64,000 nt of DNA from Protea cynaroides (GCA_028583415.1 CM053271.1:89143534-89207533); one strand, 5' to 3'; positions 1 through 12,219 are shown, counted from the first letter of the stretch. Translations and numbers: made by a program. The notes: generated by a model not told the origin, from the letters alone.

Positions 1-829
1 TATATATAAAATAAAGGGGTAAAGCGATAGGTCTAGTACTCCACAAGATAAGGAGTCCTAGTTACAAAGTAAATAGGAGTACCACATGTTAACATGACAA
101 GGACTTTCATGACTAAAATGATAAAGAAAAGCAGTCCTATTCTAAATTCCTAATTAAGGAGAAGATGAGAGGCTAGGATTCTAAAGGATAGAGTCCTAGT
201 TACAAGTAAGCAGGGATAGGATAAGATACATGGTCTTTTAATTAAATCGGTATTGGGCCAAAATAATCAGGCCCATCACTAAACACTTAAATAAGAAACC
301 ACTTAAAGGTAGTGGGCCTTGCTAAACAGGCTCATTCCTTTTCAATAATATTAGTTAACACTTTTAATACAATTCCTGTAAAATATTTTCCTCTCTAACA
401 AAGGATCCTTGCAGAGAAAGAAATTCCATACCCAATAAGATAGCTTGAAAACTAGGTTTAGAAGATGGTCATAATGAGTTGGGGAAGTGGGGACAATTTG
501 TCTCCATGGATGATCAAATATGTGCAATGAGTTTCCTGCTGTCCTCACCCTCCTTCATCAGTTTTATTAACAAACAAGCGGATATTATTTAAAATATTTT
601 GGATGAATAATGCAAAAGTTTTATTCAGTAGGAAGAAAGAATATACAGTATGCCGAGAGTCCTAGACTTTAAAAACTTTACTTAATGTTACTAACCAAGA
701 TTTTCTTTTAATATGTATTCTAGATTAAATCATCAAATCTATAGAGATTTTGGTTTTAATCCTAACTTTGTTGCACTCTCTTTAATATCATACCTCCATT
801 CATATTCATTTTAAACACCTGTACTGCAG
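1..829. other. Intron of the LACS gene, upstream of the first visible exon
   Basis: No exon is recognisable here. The 3' end is a normal acceptor, a pyrimidine-rich stretch ending in CTGCAG just before base 830. On the minus strand, about 180-360 resembles the LTRs of the small element at 9802-12219: short GGGCC-containing motifs and a terminal TTAACA-like end near 356. It may be an old LTR remnant, but the match is weak. The 65-codon minus-strand frame at 351-548 has no recognisable protein features. Earlier LACS exons must lie to the left of the window. Confidence 0.5.
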
Positions 830-1484
830 TTGATCGATTGGCCAGAGGGAGGATATTTATCCAGTGATTCACCAATGCCTCGTGGGGAAATAGTTATTGG
901 CGGTCCAAATGTTACGCTAGGATATTTCAAAAACAAAGAGAAGACAAAAGAAGTATACAAGGTAGAGTGTCAAAAGTTTTGGATTTTGTTTTTGGTCCGT
1001 AGTAGGGGAAACCTTCCAGAAGAAAAATTGCTGGTGGTCCACTAACTTTGGTCTAATTCCTGGATGATAAAAGGTTGACGAGAGAGGAATGAGGTGGTTT
1101 TACACTGGTGACATTGGGCAATTTCATGCTGATGGTTGCCTTGAAATAATTGACCGTAAGAAGGATATAGTGAAACTGCAACATGGAGAATATGTTTCTC
1201 TTGGGAAGGTATGGATTATAAATTGTGTGCTGTTGTGATTATTTGTCAAAATGTTTACCTATTTTTTTTCCTTACAGGTGGAGGCTGCTTTGATTGTGAG
1301 CCCCTATGTTGACAATATTATGTTGCATGCTGATCCATTTCATAGTTACTGTGTGGCTCTTGTGGTGGCTTCTCAAGGCACCTTAGAAGATTGGGCTATT
1401 AAGAAAGCAATCATTTTTACTGATTTTACAGATTTGTGCCAGAAAGAAGAAGCCGTTAAGGAAGTGCATGGATCGCTTGTAAAG
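830..1484 (+). CDS. LACS: Long-chain acyl-CoA synthetase (LACS8/9 type), three internal exons
   Basis: These exons encode part of the C-terminal half of a plant long-chain acyl-CoA synthetase, the AMP-forming enzyme that activates free fatty acids to acyl-CoA, typically at the ER or plastid envelope. Exons are 830-961 (44 codons), 1074-1208 (45) and 1278-1484 (69). All junctions are phase 0 with GT-AG introns of 112 and 69 bp. Visible family motifs are the PMPRGEIVIGGPNVTLGYF stretch, the adenylate-forming signature region WFYTGDIGQFHADGCLEIID followed by RKKDIVKLQHGEYVSLGK, and then VDNIMLHADPFHSYCVALVV. No stop or frameshift interrupts them. The wording is closest to the LACS8/LACS9 clade as I know it. 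N-terminal exons are outside the window, and the reading resumes 11.0 kb downstream at 12489. Translations that run past 961 or 1484 read into introns. Confidence 0.93.
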
Positions 1485-3019
1485 GTTGGCATAATAACTT
1501 ATAACATTTCCAAGTCTTTGTTGATTGTTTATGACTTGGAGGACTTTAACAATCATGAAATCATTGTCTAGAAAGCATTATTCTGTTGATTTTTCATTAT
1601 CCACATTGCTTGTATTCTCAAACGTGATCCAATGCTATTTTTGCTTCTTTTTTTCATATTTAGGCCCTGGTCAATTATAATTAGATAAGTCTGTCTAGAC
1701 AAGGATTCATAGGGTTTTGACTTTTCATGTGATTCAGATAGCTTTGCGTTTTTTCCCCCCTTTTCTCTAGGAAGGTCATAATGAAGGGTCCTGGGAAAAT
1801 GCTTTTATTATGGAAGTAATAGTTCTTAAAAAAAAAAAAGGGTTAAAACACTTGCGAAGAGGTTTTGGCCCCTTGAAGGTAATATAAGAGTTGGGTCCCT
1901 AATATTATCCCATTCCTGTCCATTATTACTTTTCATGTTCATTTTTAAATTTATTTACGTTTTTAGTCTGGCACACAATGTAGTTTGCTTGCCATCTCCA
2001 GGCTATCATGACGTGGGAGCATCCTAGAGGATAATTAAAGTGGTTCGATTGTTCATTACAATCTCTTGGGTCGAGTTTGGTGTTTGGGAGCATTATATTA
2101 CAGAAAAATAATTATTTCCATCACTTTTCTTGGGGCTTAATATTGGATGGTCAAAACTTCTCTTTTGTGGCATGATTTTTTGTTCTGTTTAAAATCTTAT
2201 GAAGTTATCTTTCTAACAAGACCATGATATTGCAACTCTGAGCTATATTTGGAAAATTTCTACTAATTGACTGTTAGTTTGTCAATCTGTGATGCAATTT
2301 CTGTTTAAAAAGTCTAATTACAGTAGGAGTTCTATTTACATTTTGTTTCTTGAATAATTATCTTTATTTGGTTAGGAAAGGTGTAAAGCATTCATCGGAG
2401 TTGCTAAATCATATTAGGAATTCTTTTTCTTAGAGCCAAGAGCAAGAAGTCAAACTTGTGTAGGGACACAGGGGTATGGTTATTACCTATATTAAGCCTA
2501 TAATCATTTTATCTTGGTTGGATTGATTTTTGGTTATGGTTAACAGAATGATTCTCTCTTCTATAAGTGGTTTGATGTTCAAACCTTAGCTTGGTAAATA
2601 GAGAATTAGCCTCCCCCCAACAAGATTAGTAAATAGTGAATTACCTGACAGAATTAGTTCCTAACAGACATGATTGAGTAGCTATTTCATTAATATCCTG
2701 AACTACTGAAGTTCAAGAAAACTGAAAGATTCAAAGAATGGGCCTTACAATTTTTAGGGATAGTCCCAATTTTCCGTTATTTATTAAACTGCTGAAGATT
2801 ACAAATGGTAGTGATTCTGACCTCAAGGAACATTTATGATTCCATTGGACTTGAAGATCACTTTGAGCATGAGCCCATTTGAAGGGATCTTTGTGCAACT
2901 GTAAACGGTTTTTTGTTGAGATTCTTATATTATGGTGACGTTTAGTATACTGCTTAATCCGTCACTAATGTTGGTGGTGTTTAGTAATTAGTTATTCTAT
3001 GTACCTGGGTTACACACTG
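1485..3019. other. LACS intron, 5' part, no feature seen
   Basis: This is the start of the 11.0-kb intron (1485-12488). The donor is GTTGGC at 1485. The sequence is AT-rich with short T and A runs and no open frame of note. I see no gene or clear repeat. Confidence 0.6.
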
Positions 3020-3243
3020 TGTTGTCGAATAGGATAGCTTCCTTCTAGTTCTAGAGTATTCGAGTTTACTAGTTTTATATTTTTTTTCTTGGTTGACATA
3101 AACTTCCTTTGTTTATTGTAACTCACTTATTTTCTATAAATAGACCTGGGACGATGAGAGAGATATCTCACATCGATCCTCTCTCTGGCCATCCATTCAC
3201 TCAATATTCTTTCCTTCTCTCTCTTTCTTTCTATTTTGTTACA
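3020..3243 (+). repeat. 5' LTR of the small + strand element
   Basis: About 224 bp, starting near TGTTGTCGAA and ending TTGTTACA. TATAAATAG at about 3137 is a plausible LTR promoter TATA box. It pairs with 6952-7154. Confidence 0.55.
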
Positions 3244-3255
3244 TGGTATCACAGT
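3244..3255 (+). other. Primer-binding site
   Basis: TGGTATCACAGT directly follows the LTR end. It matches the start of the TGGTATCAGAGC consensus complementary to the 3' end of initiator methionine tRNA. Confidence 0.6.
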
Positions 3256-3692
3256 GGGTTACCATTTCGAGAGTCGTTTAAAGATATTCGTTGTGATGTC
3301 CAGCCATTGCTGCATCCCATGTTTATTAATCTGATGATCTGATTCTGTTATTTGCGGGGAATGTTGTTGCTGTGTTGCTGATCTGAAGTTGTCTTCTATT
3401 GATAGTCGGTGCTATATTATTTTCCCCTCCATATACTCGACCTGATTTTCCCTGTGTTGCTAAGTCGGCCTGTTTTTCCCTATGTTGCTGATCTGATGGT
3501 CAGGTTCTTCTCCCGCTACCTTGAAGAATTTCGTGCATCTTCACTGCTACTATTACGGTTTCTGCAACTGCAGTACTGGTAGTTTTTTAACTTGTTGCTT
3601 CAATATCAATTTGGCCTGATATTTTAGGGCTTGCCTTCATATTATTGGGGGCGACATATACCCTAGGAGATCAGTACCAGGAATCCACTCCA

Positions 3693-3840
3693 TAGTTGTC
3701 AAGGCGTCCAGGTGAACCAAGGCATTGGAGGCCTAACGAGGCGCCTAGGCGATCATGGAGCCCGTCTAGGTGACTAAGGCGCCCGATTTTCCAAGACGTC
3801 ACAAGGGTGTTTGGGTGCCGAGGTGACGCCGTGATAATCA
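3693..3840. repeat. GGCGCCTAGGCG-type low-complexity repeat
   Basis: A stretch of about 150 bp repeats short variants of AAGGCGCC, GGCGCCTAGGCG and TAGGTGACTAAGGCGCCC. Such diverged 'AGGCGCCT' repeats are common in plant interspersed DNA. It lies inside the small LTR element, so it may be a nested insertion. I see no coding potential. Confidence 0.45.
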
Positions 3841-4924
3841 TGACCTGCAACTAGGGCAGGGTCTGCAGTACCGCCTGGGTTAGTTTCAGCACTGTTATCA
3901 TAATTTTTGGGTTGCTGAATCAAAGGGCTACTAGTTGGAATCAATAGAGCTTGGGATTTGCGACTTTCCTTTCAAATTTCTGCTTGATTGATGCCCATAT
4001 GATTAAATTTCCCCACCTGTAATCGATACTGATTCTCCACCACTTCTCATAGTCGTGAGGAAGAAGATGACCTTCCACGATGGTGACTTCCATCCTTATT
4101 TTACTTTATTCTATTCATTCTCTTTTATGTTGATTTCCATATTACCCCTTTGCTTTAGCCTTATTCTAGTTTGTCCTTTACTTTAACTTTAACTTCCTAG
4201 ACTACCCCTTGTCAATAAATAGTAATCCCCTCCATTTTCCACGAAACATGCAAGGTTTCCCCTAATTTCTATATGTCTCCTAGGCTATGAATCCTCAAAT
4301 GGGTAGGCAAGGCTTACCTCAAGAAGCTGAAATAAGGTTGGACAGTAATGGTTTTCTGCAGTTTTTCTTCTCCCAACTTCGAACTCACTCACGTAACCAC
4401 CAAGATTCAGCTCTCAATTTGCACCAAGCATGCAAGGATATAAGAAGCAACACCTTCTAATCAACCTACCAGCTGCTGAGTTCCAGAACTCAATTTTGGT
4501 TGCAGCTAAGAGGTGAAATCCAGTTTCAGAAATGGACAGCAACCAGCATACCTTCTACCACTTAGCTCCTTCTTCAGCAGTAGGTTGCAGAGGTAAGAAC
4601 TTCCCTCTCTTTCCTTTTCTTCTTTCTCTCCTCTTCTTCTTCCTTCTTTTCTTCTTTTTTTTTCTCTTCTCTTCTCTCCCTACACTATTCTCTCCTTTAC
4701 GTTTTCAGCAACTGAGAAACCAATTATTTATCCAAACATTACAAGACACCCATCGCCCTCTTAAAACTACTAGTAGGGATGTGATTGGAAATAAATCTAT
4801 AAGGATAATTTAATAAAATCACATTCATTGCAGGAATTCAAGTAAAAGTGTATAAAAAACTAATACCGTAAATAAATTATCTTAGGATAGGGTTAAAACA
4901 TAATTGCACTCATCCCTATCCGAT

Positions 4925-5395
4925 ACCGATACCGATACCTTGAACCGGTTCTAAATCTAGGTATTGGACACGGTATTGGCCATGTCCAAAATCGATGCGA
5001 TAGGGATCGCTTTGGTGTACGGATCCAATGGGAAACCAACATGTGTCTGATCCTCATTAAAATAGAATTAAACCAGGCTGGGATCGAGGATCGAATCAGG
5101 GATCGACCAGGTCCCAAACCGATATGAATTGGTCGATCCAACCTATTTGATACCAATACCTTGAACCATGGTTCTAAATCCAGGTATCGGACACGGTGTT
5201 GGCCATGTCCAAAACCTATTCGATTCGATCTAGATTGGTTCGTGTACAGATCCAAAGGGAAACTAACACTTGTCCGATCCTCATTAAAATAATATTAAAA
5301 CAGGCTGGGATTGATGATCGAATCAGGAATCTACCAACTCCCAAACCGATACGAATTGGCTGTTCCAGTCGATCCGATACCGATACCTTGAACCA
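4925..5395. repeat. Two tandem units of about 225 bp
   Basis: The unit starts with GATACCGATACC and TTGAACC, and continues through GGACACGG, TTGGCCATGTCC, CCTCATTAAAAT and CAGGCTGGGAT. TTGAACC recurs at 4940, 5161 and 5388, giving spacings of 221 and 227 bp. The open frames crossing it (such as 4893-5255 minus) are by-products of the repeat. A distantly similar piece occurs around 8790-8930. Confidence 0.7.
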
Positions 5396-5784
5396 TGCTC
5401 ATCAATTATTAAATAGGGATGGTGCAAAAAAAGGAATCTTTTTCTTCCCATACTTATCACAACCTATCTTTTTAATATTTGCTTAAGAAATCTACTTATT
5501 AATATTTACTTAATAAATCTACTCAGTAACAATTAATATAGTAAGTAAATTATGGTGTAGAGAATAAAACGATCATGAGGTTAATAAAATAAATGATATG
5601 TTATGAAAAGACACGAATACCATTTTAATAATCAAATTATAATACAATAATGAGATTATAATAAATCAAAATGGAATACCTATTTTGCCCCACCTAATTG
5701 ATCCTTGCACCTTCCTTTGTTTATTGTGTTATAGTCTTTTCACCATTTTGTTTTTCTTTTTTTCCAAACGTAACCCACCCTTGT

Positions 5785-5786
<2 letters not shown>

Positions 5787-5836
<50 letters not shown>
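5787..5836. repeat. (CA)n(TA)n microsatellite
   Basis: An almost pure CA run of about 20 units is followed by a short TA run. Confidence 0.95.
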
Positions 5837-6666
5837 AGCGTAGTTTATAAGCGTAGTTTGGTTAAAAAAACCATCAGAAATATACCCCTAGTACTCCTTT
5901 TAATCACCTACTAAGTGCTGAAATTAGCATTAAACCCATGGTACCCATCAAGATTACAAATTTACAAAGCTGCCCCATATTTTACCTAATTTCAATAAGA
6001 CCCTTCAAACTTATGCAAATTGCAAATCTGTCCTCCATATTTTCTATATTTGCAATAAGGCCCTTTGAAGTTATGCAAATTACAAATATGCCCTTCATAT
6101 TCTATATATTTATGATAAGGCCCTTCAAAATCAGAATTTACTTCAAAACAGTCCAAATCTAATTACAGCCAAGCCCACCTAGATTAACTTTTGATTAAAA
6201 AACAATCCAAAACCAGAATTTGTGATCTCACCTCAATGCCACATCAGATTTTCATTTCCATCTCCTCAGTGCATTGTATAAAATTCTACCAAGTGGCTGC
6301 CACTTCCCTTAATGGGTCCTATCCCCTTCTAACATCGAAAAAGAAAATTTTAAAATCCTAAATACTTCCAAGACCATTTAAATTCAGTAATACTACAACA
6401 AACATACATCCTATTTATAAAACTATAAAATACAGCAGGCAAGCATGCTTAAATTTAATATTCTTTACACAAATTATTATTTTATTCACTAAGAACTTAC
6501 CACAAGAATGGGCCAAGAGTACTGAAATGCCCCTCAGGGACAACATTAGCAAAATCCTGGAAAAGAAGTAGGAAACACTCTAGGATTTTGGTTATTACAC
6601 GGGCAACCCTCCATGTGAGGGGGAGATGATGGACACCGTGTGCTTGGGATTATTTTTATTTGCTCA

Positions 6667-6955
6667 ATTTGGAGCCTACTACCTTTTGCTCATTTTGGAG
6701 CCTACTACCTTTTGCTCATGTTGGAGCCTATTACCTTTTGCTCATATTGGTACTACCTCTTTACTCATGTTGAACCTACTACCTTTGCTTGTGGATGAGC
6801 CTACTACTACTACTTGGTTCGCAGTGACCAATATTGCACTGTTATCTGCTGCTACTACTACTGCTACTGCTATTGCTACTACTATTGCTGCTGCTGCTAC
6901 TACTACTATGATTACTACTACTGCTACTACTACTACTACTACTACTACTACTGTC
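6667..6955 (+). repeat. 26-bp tandem repeat followed by (CTA)n-rich trinucleotide tract
   Basis: TTGGAGCCTACTACCTTTTG recurs at 6669, 6695 and 6721, an exact 26-bp spacing. The sequence then degrades into CTACTA/GCTACT trinucleotides to about 6955. The apparent Thr/Ala-rich 114-codon frame at 6626-6970 is a product of this composition. The tract is related on the opposite strand to the CAG/TAG-rich interior of 9802-12219. Confidence 0.75.
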
Positions 6956-7154
6956 TACTTCAAGTTCTAGAGTAGAAGAGTTCTACTAGTTTTATATTTC
7001 CTGGTTGACATAGACTTCCTTTGTTTATTGTAACTCACTTATTCATTATAAAAAAAGCTGGGATGATGGGAGAGATATCTCACATCTCTCTTCTTTCCCT
7101 CCATTCACTCCATCTTTTTCTCCTTTACTTCCTCTTTCTTTCTATTTTGTTAGA
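6952..7154 (+). repeat. 3' LTR of the small + strand element
   Basis: Matches 3020-3243 from AGTTCTAGAG to CTATTTTGTTA and ends about 7154. The start near TGTCTACTT is uncertain because the trinucleotide tract runs into it. Confidence 0.5.
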
Positions 7155-9801
7155 GTTTTAAATCTTGGTTCTTGACTAGCTTTCAGCCTGGGTCAAAAAT
7201 GAAATTATTATTAGGACTGTCGATGCTACTGTAAATGCGTTGCCTAATTGGCTTGAGGCCCTAGGTACACTTGTCAAGGCGAATATATCCATAAACCTCG
7301 GGGGAAAAGGGGTTAGAAGGGAAACCCAGAATCGGGGGGGGGGGGGGTGGGCAAAAAGAAGCAGCTGCCGCAACAGTAGAAAATTGCAGTGAAAGAGGGG
7401 TAGCAACTTTGCTAAAGGTTTTCTACTCTGTTGATCAGTTAAAGAGGAAAAAGAAGAATTGCCAAAGGATGAAACAAAGATAGTTTAATGCTGGAATCAA
7501 AATTACAAAACTCTGAATTAAAAAACAGAGCATCAGACTTATATAGATCTCAAAAACATTGACAATCCTTCTGGAAATCAAACTTTAAAAGACTAAAGAG
7601 GACCCTAATTACTAACACTAAGACTGACCAAATAGTCCTTATTGAACCGTGAAAGAAACTGACTAAAAGGAAAACTAAAATCTGTAAATAGAAAAGTGAC
7701 TGGAGTAACAGTATAACTTGCAACAAATTTTTAAATCTGCTTCCTTGGTTCAGATTCTGATTGGAAATGTCATTGAAGGACAAAACAACCCTAGTTTTAT
7801 GGTACTAACCCCAAAAAAACCCCTAGTTTATGGAATTAAACTGTTGAACTCAATTTGGAAGAAGGAATAGAATCTTGTGGCAGTAGGTGGCGGAAGTGGA
7901 ACCTTCCTAAATTTCCCCTCCCTTTGCCACCACTTTTTGTGGAATTACAAGGAGAACTCCCATCCTGAAATTCCCCACACCAACCCCACCCCACCCCACC
8001 CCAGGTGAAGGTGGGATTGAGTTCTGGCCGTGATGGAACTTGAAGACTGAACTGGAACTTGATAGATCTCTTTCCATCTTGGCTGTTGACCTCAATTGGA
8101 ACTTCATAGCTGCTGAACGAAAAACTTCTATGCCGCCTCTGCTGATTTGGAGTGTCAATAATTCTAGTTGAAATATGCCATGGTACCAATACTCTGTTTT
8201 CATGACTCAAAATGCCCCATTTCAGCCTGTTTTTCTTCTTTCTCCCCATATTTCGATATATGATATGTGCCCCTAACTATATGAGAAAGGACAATTATGA
8301 CCTCTAAATCAGGTACGCCTAGGAAAACACATTGCCTTGACTAGCACCCAGGAGCTATAACAACGATGTCATGTGATTACATATAATGGAAACCTATCAA
8401 AAGGAGGGGGGAGGGGGGAGGGGGGGGGGGGGGGGGAGAGAGGGAGAGAAAGAGGGGGGCATGGTGCTGCTTGCAATTTAGCATTATGATATCACCTAAA
8501 TGTTTGAAATTGCAAATGCAAATATTTATCTCTTGACTGGGTGCGTATCACCTGCAGTAAAGTTTTGACATAACTCTAGTTGAATTTAAAATCTATATTG
8601 TTTGTTAGAAATTATATTCCTGGGTATTGCAATTGACTGCCAATATTAGTTATACGAGGAAACAGCCATTTTTTTTAAGAACTTTTCAGCTTGAGAAGTA
8701 AAGTAAGCATGGTTTCAAATCAGGGTTGGATGCTTTTACTTTACCAATTCAACTTGTGATTGGATTTCAAGTTATAGTACCAATCACCCAATGATATCAA
8801 CTGACTAGGTCTGCAACCAGCTGGTCTCCCCCAAATTCATCAAGGATAGCTTGGGATCAGCCAATCCAACTCTGGATTGGATCAGGATTGGCAATGTCCA
8901 ATCCAACCTGGATCCCAAGTTCTAAAAACTTGGTTGTAAGATCTGTTGCCTATTATTTGGAGTAACGAAAATAATAACATCTCAATTTTTATTCATATCC
9001 TGCGAGGTATTTTTTTCCTGCCTTTTTTTTTTCTTCTAATTTTTAAATCAATGCCGATGGATATTTGAAACTTTGTATTGTGAATTATGATGTTTATCTC
9101 TCAAATTTTGAGTGTGAACCTCCAATCCAGATGTGTGACTTGGTTTCTGATCAAGCTAAAAAAAAATATTATTTGTCTGTAAAGAAAAGAGACTTTGAAT
9201 AACTTCTTAGCCCATAACTCAGACAACCACTCAGATTTAAGAGCCAGATTTAGACTTGTCCGTAGACACAGGACAACCCTGGAAACCTGATAACCTGATA
9301 GACATGTGTTCTTCAGTTTATATAGCAAATCTAATTATATAAATCTTAGCCAATTTGTTAAAAATATGGATTGCCTATGTGTATGAAGTGGGTGGAATGT
9401 CAAAACCATTTGAAAAGGTTAAATATGGTTTTCATAGTAGTAGGCACCATCTTATTCCTCTAACGTGACAGTTACATCGATATCTGGCAACATTATCCAA
9501 TGTTTCTTTGTTTGTACCGGTAAAGATCCCACCTGAGCAAAGAATAGTGTTTGTTAGGAGGAGAGGAATGCTAGTTTTTCTACTCATTAATGAGTTTTAG
9601 CATTCATGCTTAAAAAAAAGAGGATGTTTTATAAATACATTGGGGTTTGGTGCTTTTCTAAATTGTACAGCCCATTTGTTTTAGCCACCATTTATTCAGT
9701 TGTTTACAATTCACTGTCTGTTCTAGTCCCAGGCTGGTTGTATTCCTTCTCTTGTGTAACTCAAACAGCTGTAATAAAACTGGACTTTCTATAATAACAT
9801 G
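7155..9801. other. LACS intron, middle part
   Basis: No gene is supported. The minus-strand frames of 137 and 98 codons at 7836-8249 overlap in two frames and show no family motif. The region includes a run of G at 7337-7347 and the purine tract noted separately. The rest is AT-rich with no recognised repeat, apart from a faint match to the 4925-5395 repeat near 8790-8930. Confidence 0.5.
8402..8457. repeat. G-rich purine tract
   Basis: GGAGGGGGGAGGGG-like sequence passes into a run of about 16 G and then (GA)n. Runs of four or more G make it a possible quadruplex former. Confidence 0.85.
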
Positions 9802-10322
9802 TATGACAAAATAGAAAAAGGAAGGCTACCCAAGCACCCGCTGTTTATATAGAAAGCAAACGAGAGCAAAAATAGGACTTAGGACTCTCTCCTAGTTATA
9901 GTCCAACTAGGTAGAAAAACCTAGTAAACAAGACCAATTCTTAGTCTACTTAAGACACAATTGGTAATTAAAAAAGGGCATCCCAGTGCACGAGGCTTCC
10001 GCTACTGCAGGGTCTGGGGAGGACAAAATATACGCAGCCTTACCCCCATAACGTGGAGAGTCTATTTCTAGGTTTCAAACCTGTGACCACCAGGTTGCAA
10101 TATGATAACCTTACCATCACACCAAGGCTCGCACTATTAAGACACAATTGGTAATGAGCTTTTATAATTAGACCTACTACAAACATAACAAAATGAAGCC
10201 AATCGGTAATAGGTCTGATTAGCAGGCTCATTACTTACACATTAATTATAACTAAAAGAGGGGGAATTGGCCTAAGTTAAGTGGACCCATTCCTTTACAA
10301 TAATAACCCTTATATCTTAACA
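9802..10322 (-). repeat. 3' LTR of the minus-strand element, interrupted by a SINE
   Basis: Aligns with 11838-12219 except for about 187 extra bases (the SINE plus its duplicated target). One terminal base differs: TATGACA here, TGTGACA in the other copy. Confidence 0.85.
9969..10136 (-). mobile_element. AU-type SINE
   Basis: On the minus strand it starts GCGAGCCTTGGTGT, carries tRNA-like promoter boxes (TGGTAAGGTT; GGTCACAGGTTTGAAACC), the GGGTAAGGCTGCGTA block, then CCCCAGACCCTGCAGTAGCG and a T-rich end after GGGATGCCC. This order is that of the plant AU SINE family. It is flanked by a perfect 19-bp direct repeat, TTAAGACACAATTGGTAAT, at 9950-9968 and 10137-10155, typical of L1-type target-primed insertion. 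It is not transcribed by RNA polymerase II as a gene and moves using LINE enzymes. Confidence 0.9.
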
Positions 10323-10980
10323 CCCCTCAAGCTGGAGCATAGAGGAATGTACGAGATTTAGCTTGAAATAATGTAGTAACAGAAGCAGTAGCATCAACAA
10401 TGAGAGCTTCAGTTTGAAACTAACATAAACAGTAGCAGCAGCATTAATAGTGAGAGCTTCAGCTTGAAACTAACAGAAACAGTAGCAACAACAGTTGTAG
10501 TAAAGCAACACTATGTAGGTCACTATGAACCAAACAACAACAACACAATCTTCACCTTGAACCAATGTATCAACAAAAGTAGTAGCAGCAGCAACAGCAT
10601 CAGTAGTAGTAAAGTAGCATAATATAGGTTACTGTGAATCAAGCAGCAACAACAGCACAATATTGGTCATTGTGAACCAAGTATTAGTAGTAGTAGGATA
10701 AACATCTAGTAGCAACAATAGCAAAAGTAATGGCTCCAATACGACCAAAGAGGCAGTAGAACTTGCATCAAGTGCAGGTAGTAGAGGCTACATCAGGTGC
10801 AAGTAGTAGAGGCAGTAGAATTGCATCAGGTGCAGGATGTAGAGGCTGCATCAGGTGCAGGTAGCAAAGGCTGAATCAGGTGCAAGTAGCAGAGTTTGCA
10901 TTAGGTGCAGATAGTAGAGGTAGTAAAACTTGCATCAATGTGTAGGTAGTAGAGGCTGCATCAAGTACAAGTAACAAAGG

Positions 10981-10981
<1 letters not shown>

Positions 10982-11060
<79 letters not shown>
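10982..11060. repeat. (TA)n microsatellite
   Basis: About 39 uninterrupted TA units inside the minus-strand element. The minus-strand 'YIYIYI' frame here is an artefact of it. Confidence 0.97.
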
Positions 11061-11064
<4 letters not shown>

Positions 11065-11837
11065 CCCCCTCATGTGGAGCATTCCATGTAGACAAATTAC
11101 CACAGGAGACAACAATAGTAGGATATCCAAATTTCAAAACCATTCAAAGGTCGGATGAAGAAATATGGTGAAGTCTTAGTGTGATTAGGAATAAGGTAAT
11201 GAGGTAAGTGGATTTTTGACAAAGATCCAGTCAACAGATGTGGACCAAAAATGGCAGGTAAGTAATTAATTACAATTAGGATAAGTCATCAAAGTAGGGT
11301 ACGATCCAATGGTGGAATCAAGAAATCCTAGTTGATGTAGAATTCCTTGATTTAGAAGCAGACAACAAATCACCAAATCAGATCGATAGCAGTGGCAGGA
11401 CAGAAGCAGTAGCAAACCAAATCCAGATCGGATCAGGTCTGATTGATGTAGTAGTTACGATAAAACCAGTAGATTCCCAGAACCCAAATCTTGAAAAAGA
11501 TCTGACCAGCAATAAAAAAAAAAGTCTCGAGCAGCAGTTCTTGAAGCTGAAACCAACACATCTAGAAAACGGATCACAATTGAAGGTCTGATCTGTAAAA
11601 CCAATAAAAAAAAAAGAATACCGAGATCTAATCAGAAGGGGATCTCGAGCAGCAGTCTTCAATACAATATCAACAATAAAAACAAGATCTTAATCAGCAA
11701 TCATAATAGCACAATACCAGATCGAGGTTTGATTTCTTGAAAATCAGATCTCAATATTATTAACGGTAAGGGAGGATCATAAATAATTAGATCTCAACTG
11801 ATCTGTAGCTACTTGATAATAAGTAGCTTTGATACCA

Positions 11838-12219
11838 TGTGACAAAATAGAAAAGGAAGGTTTCCGAAGCATAGAACCGTGAGAGAGAGTGTGTGTATGT
11901 GTTCATAATCCCTCTTCCTACTCATGTTTATATAGAAACCAAAAGAGAGCAAAAACAGGACTTAAGACTCTCTCCTAGTTACATCCAACTTGGTAGAAAG
12001 ACTTAGTCAACAAAACCAATTCTTAGTCCTACTTAAGACACAACTGATAATGGACATTTATAATTAGGTCAACTCCAAACATAACAAAATAAAGCTAATC
12101 GATAATGGGTCTGATTAGCAGGCTTATTACTTTCATTATTAGTTATAACTAAAAGAGGGGGAATGGGCCTAAGTTAAGTGGGCCCATTCCCTTACAATAA
12201 CAACCCTTGTATCTTAACA
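11838..12219 (-). repeat. 5' LTR of the minus-strand element
   Basis: A 382-bp LTR bounded by TG...CA on the minus strand, with TATATAAACATG (minus) as a plausible TATA region around 11930. The primer-binding site follows at 11837. Confidence 0.85.

Larger units (their letters stand above)
3020..7154 (+). mobile_element. Non-autonomous LTR retrotransposon in the LACS intron (+ strand)
   Basis: Two direct repeats of about 200 bp bound this segment: 3020-3243 and 6952-7154. Both contain the same ordered stretch (AGTTCTAGAG, ACTAGTTTTATAT, TTGACATA, GACTTCCTTTGTTTATTG-like sequence, and GAGAGATATCTCACATC). The left copy ends TTGTTACA and is followed directly by TGGTATCACAG, a primer-binding site of the initiator-Met tRNA type used by plant LTR elements. 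The 3.7-kb interior has no gag or pol, so the element needs a partner's enzymes. Its right interior (about 6600-6950) is related to the inside of the minus-strand element at 9802-12219, for example both carry GACCAATATTG. LTR starts are approximate, and I found no matching target duplication. Confidence 0.55.
9802..12219 (-). mobile_element. Non-autonomous LTR retrotransposon in the LACS intron (- strand)
   Basis: Read on the minus strand, an LTR (12219-11838) begins TGTTAAGATA and ends TTTTGTCACA. It is followed by TGGTATCAAAGC, a Met-tRNA primer-binding site at 11837-11826. The interior of 1.5 kb has no gag or pol; it is rich in CAG/TAG-type trinucleotides and contains a TA microsatellite. 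It ends with a polypurine tract (AGCTTGAGGGG) and a second LTR (10322-9802). Flanks read ACATG on the left (9797-9801) and AGATG on the right (12220-12224), a probable 5-bp target duplication with one mismatch. The left LTR is longer because a SINE sits in it. The element is short like TRIM or small LARD elements and must be mobilised in trans. Confidence 0.85.

Noticed and set aside
1251..1571. Single 106-codon LACS frame as one exon
   Set aside because: The first part is intron (before the acceptor at 1277) and the end after 1484 is intron; the real exon is 1278-1484.
4532..4813. Plus-strand frame of 93 codons with a Phe/Leu/Ser-rich stretch
   Set aside because: Encoded by a CT-rich low-complexity tract; no domain and no splice context.
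6626..6970. Plus-strand frame of 114 codons, Thr/Ala-rich
   Set aside because: Produced by the 26-bp repeat and CTA-type trinucleotide tract.
7836..8249. Overlapping minus-strand frames of 137 and 98 codons in the LACS intron
   Set aside because: Two frames over the same DNA, no known motif, and a poly-C tract in the middle.
10961..11143. Minus-strand frame with a long Tyr-Ile repeat
   Set aside because: Translation of a TA microsatellite.
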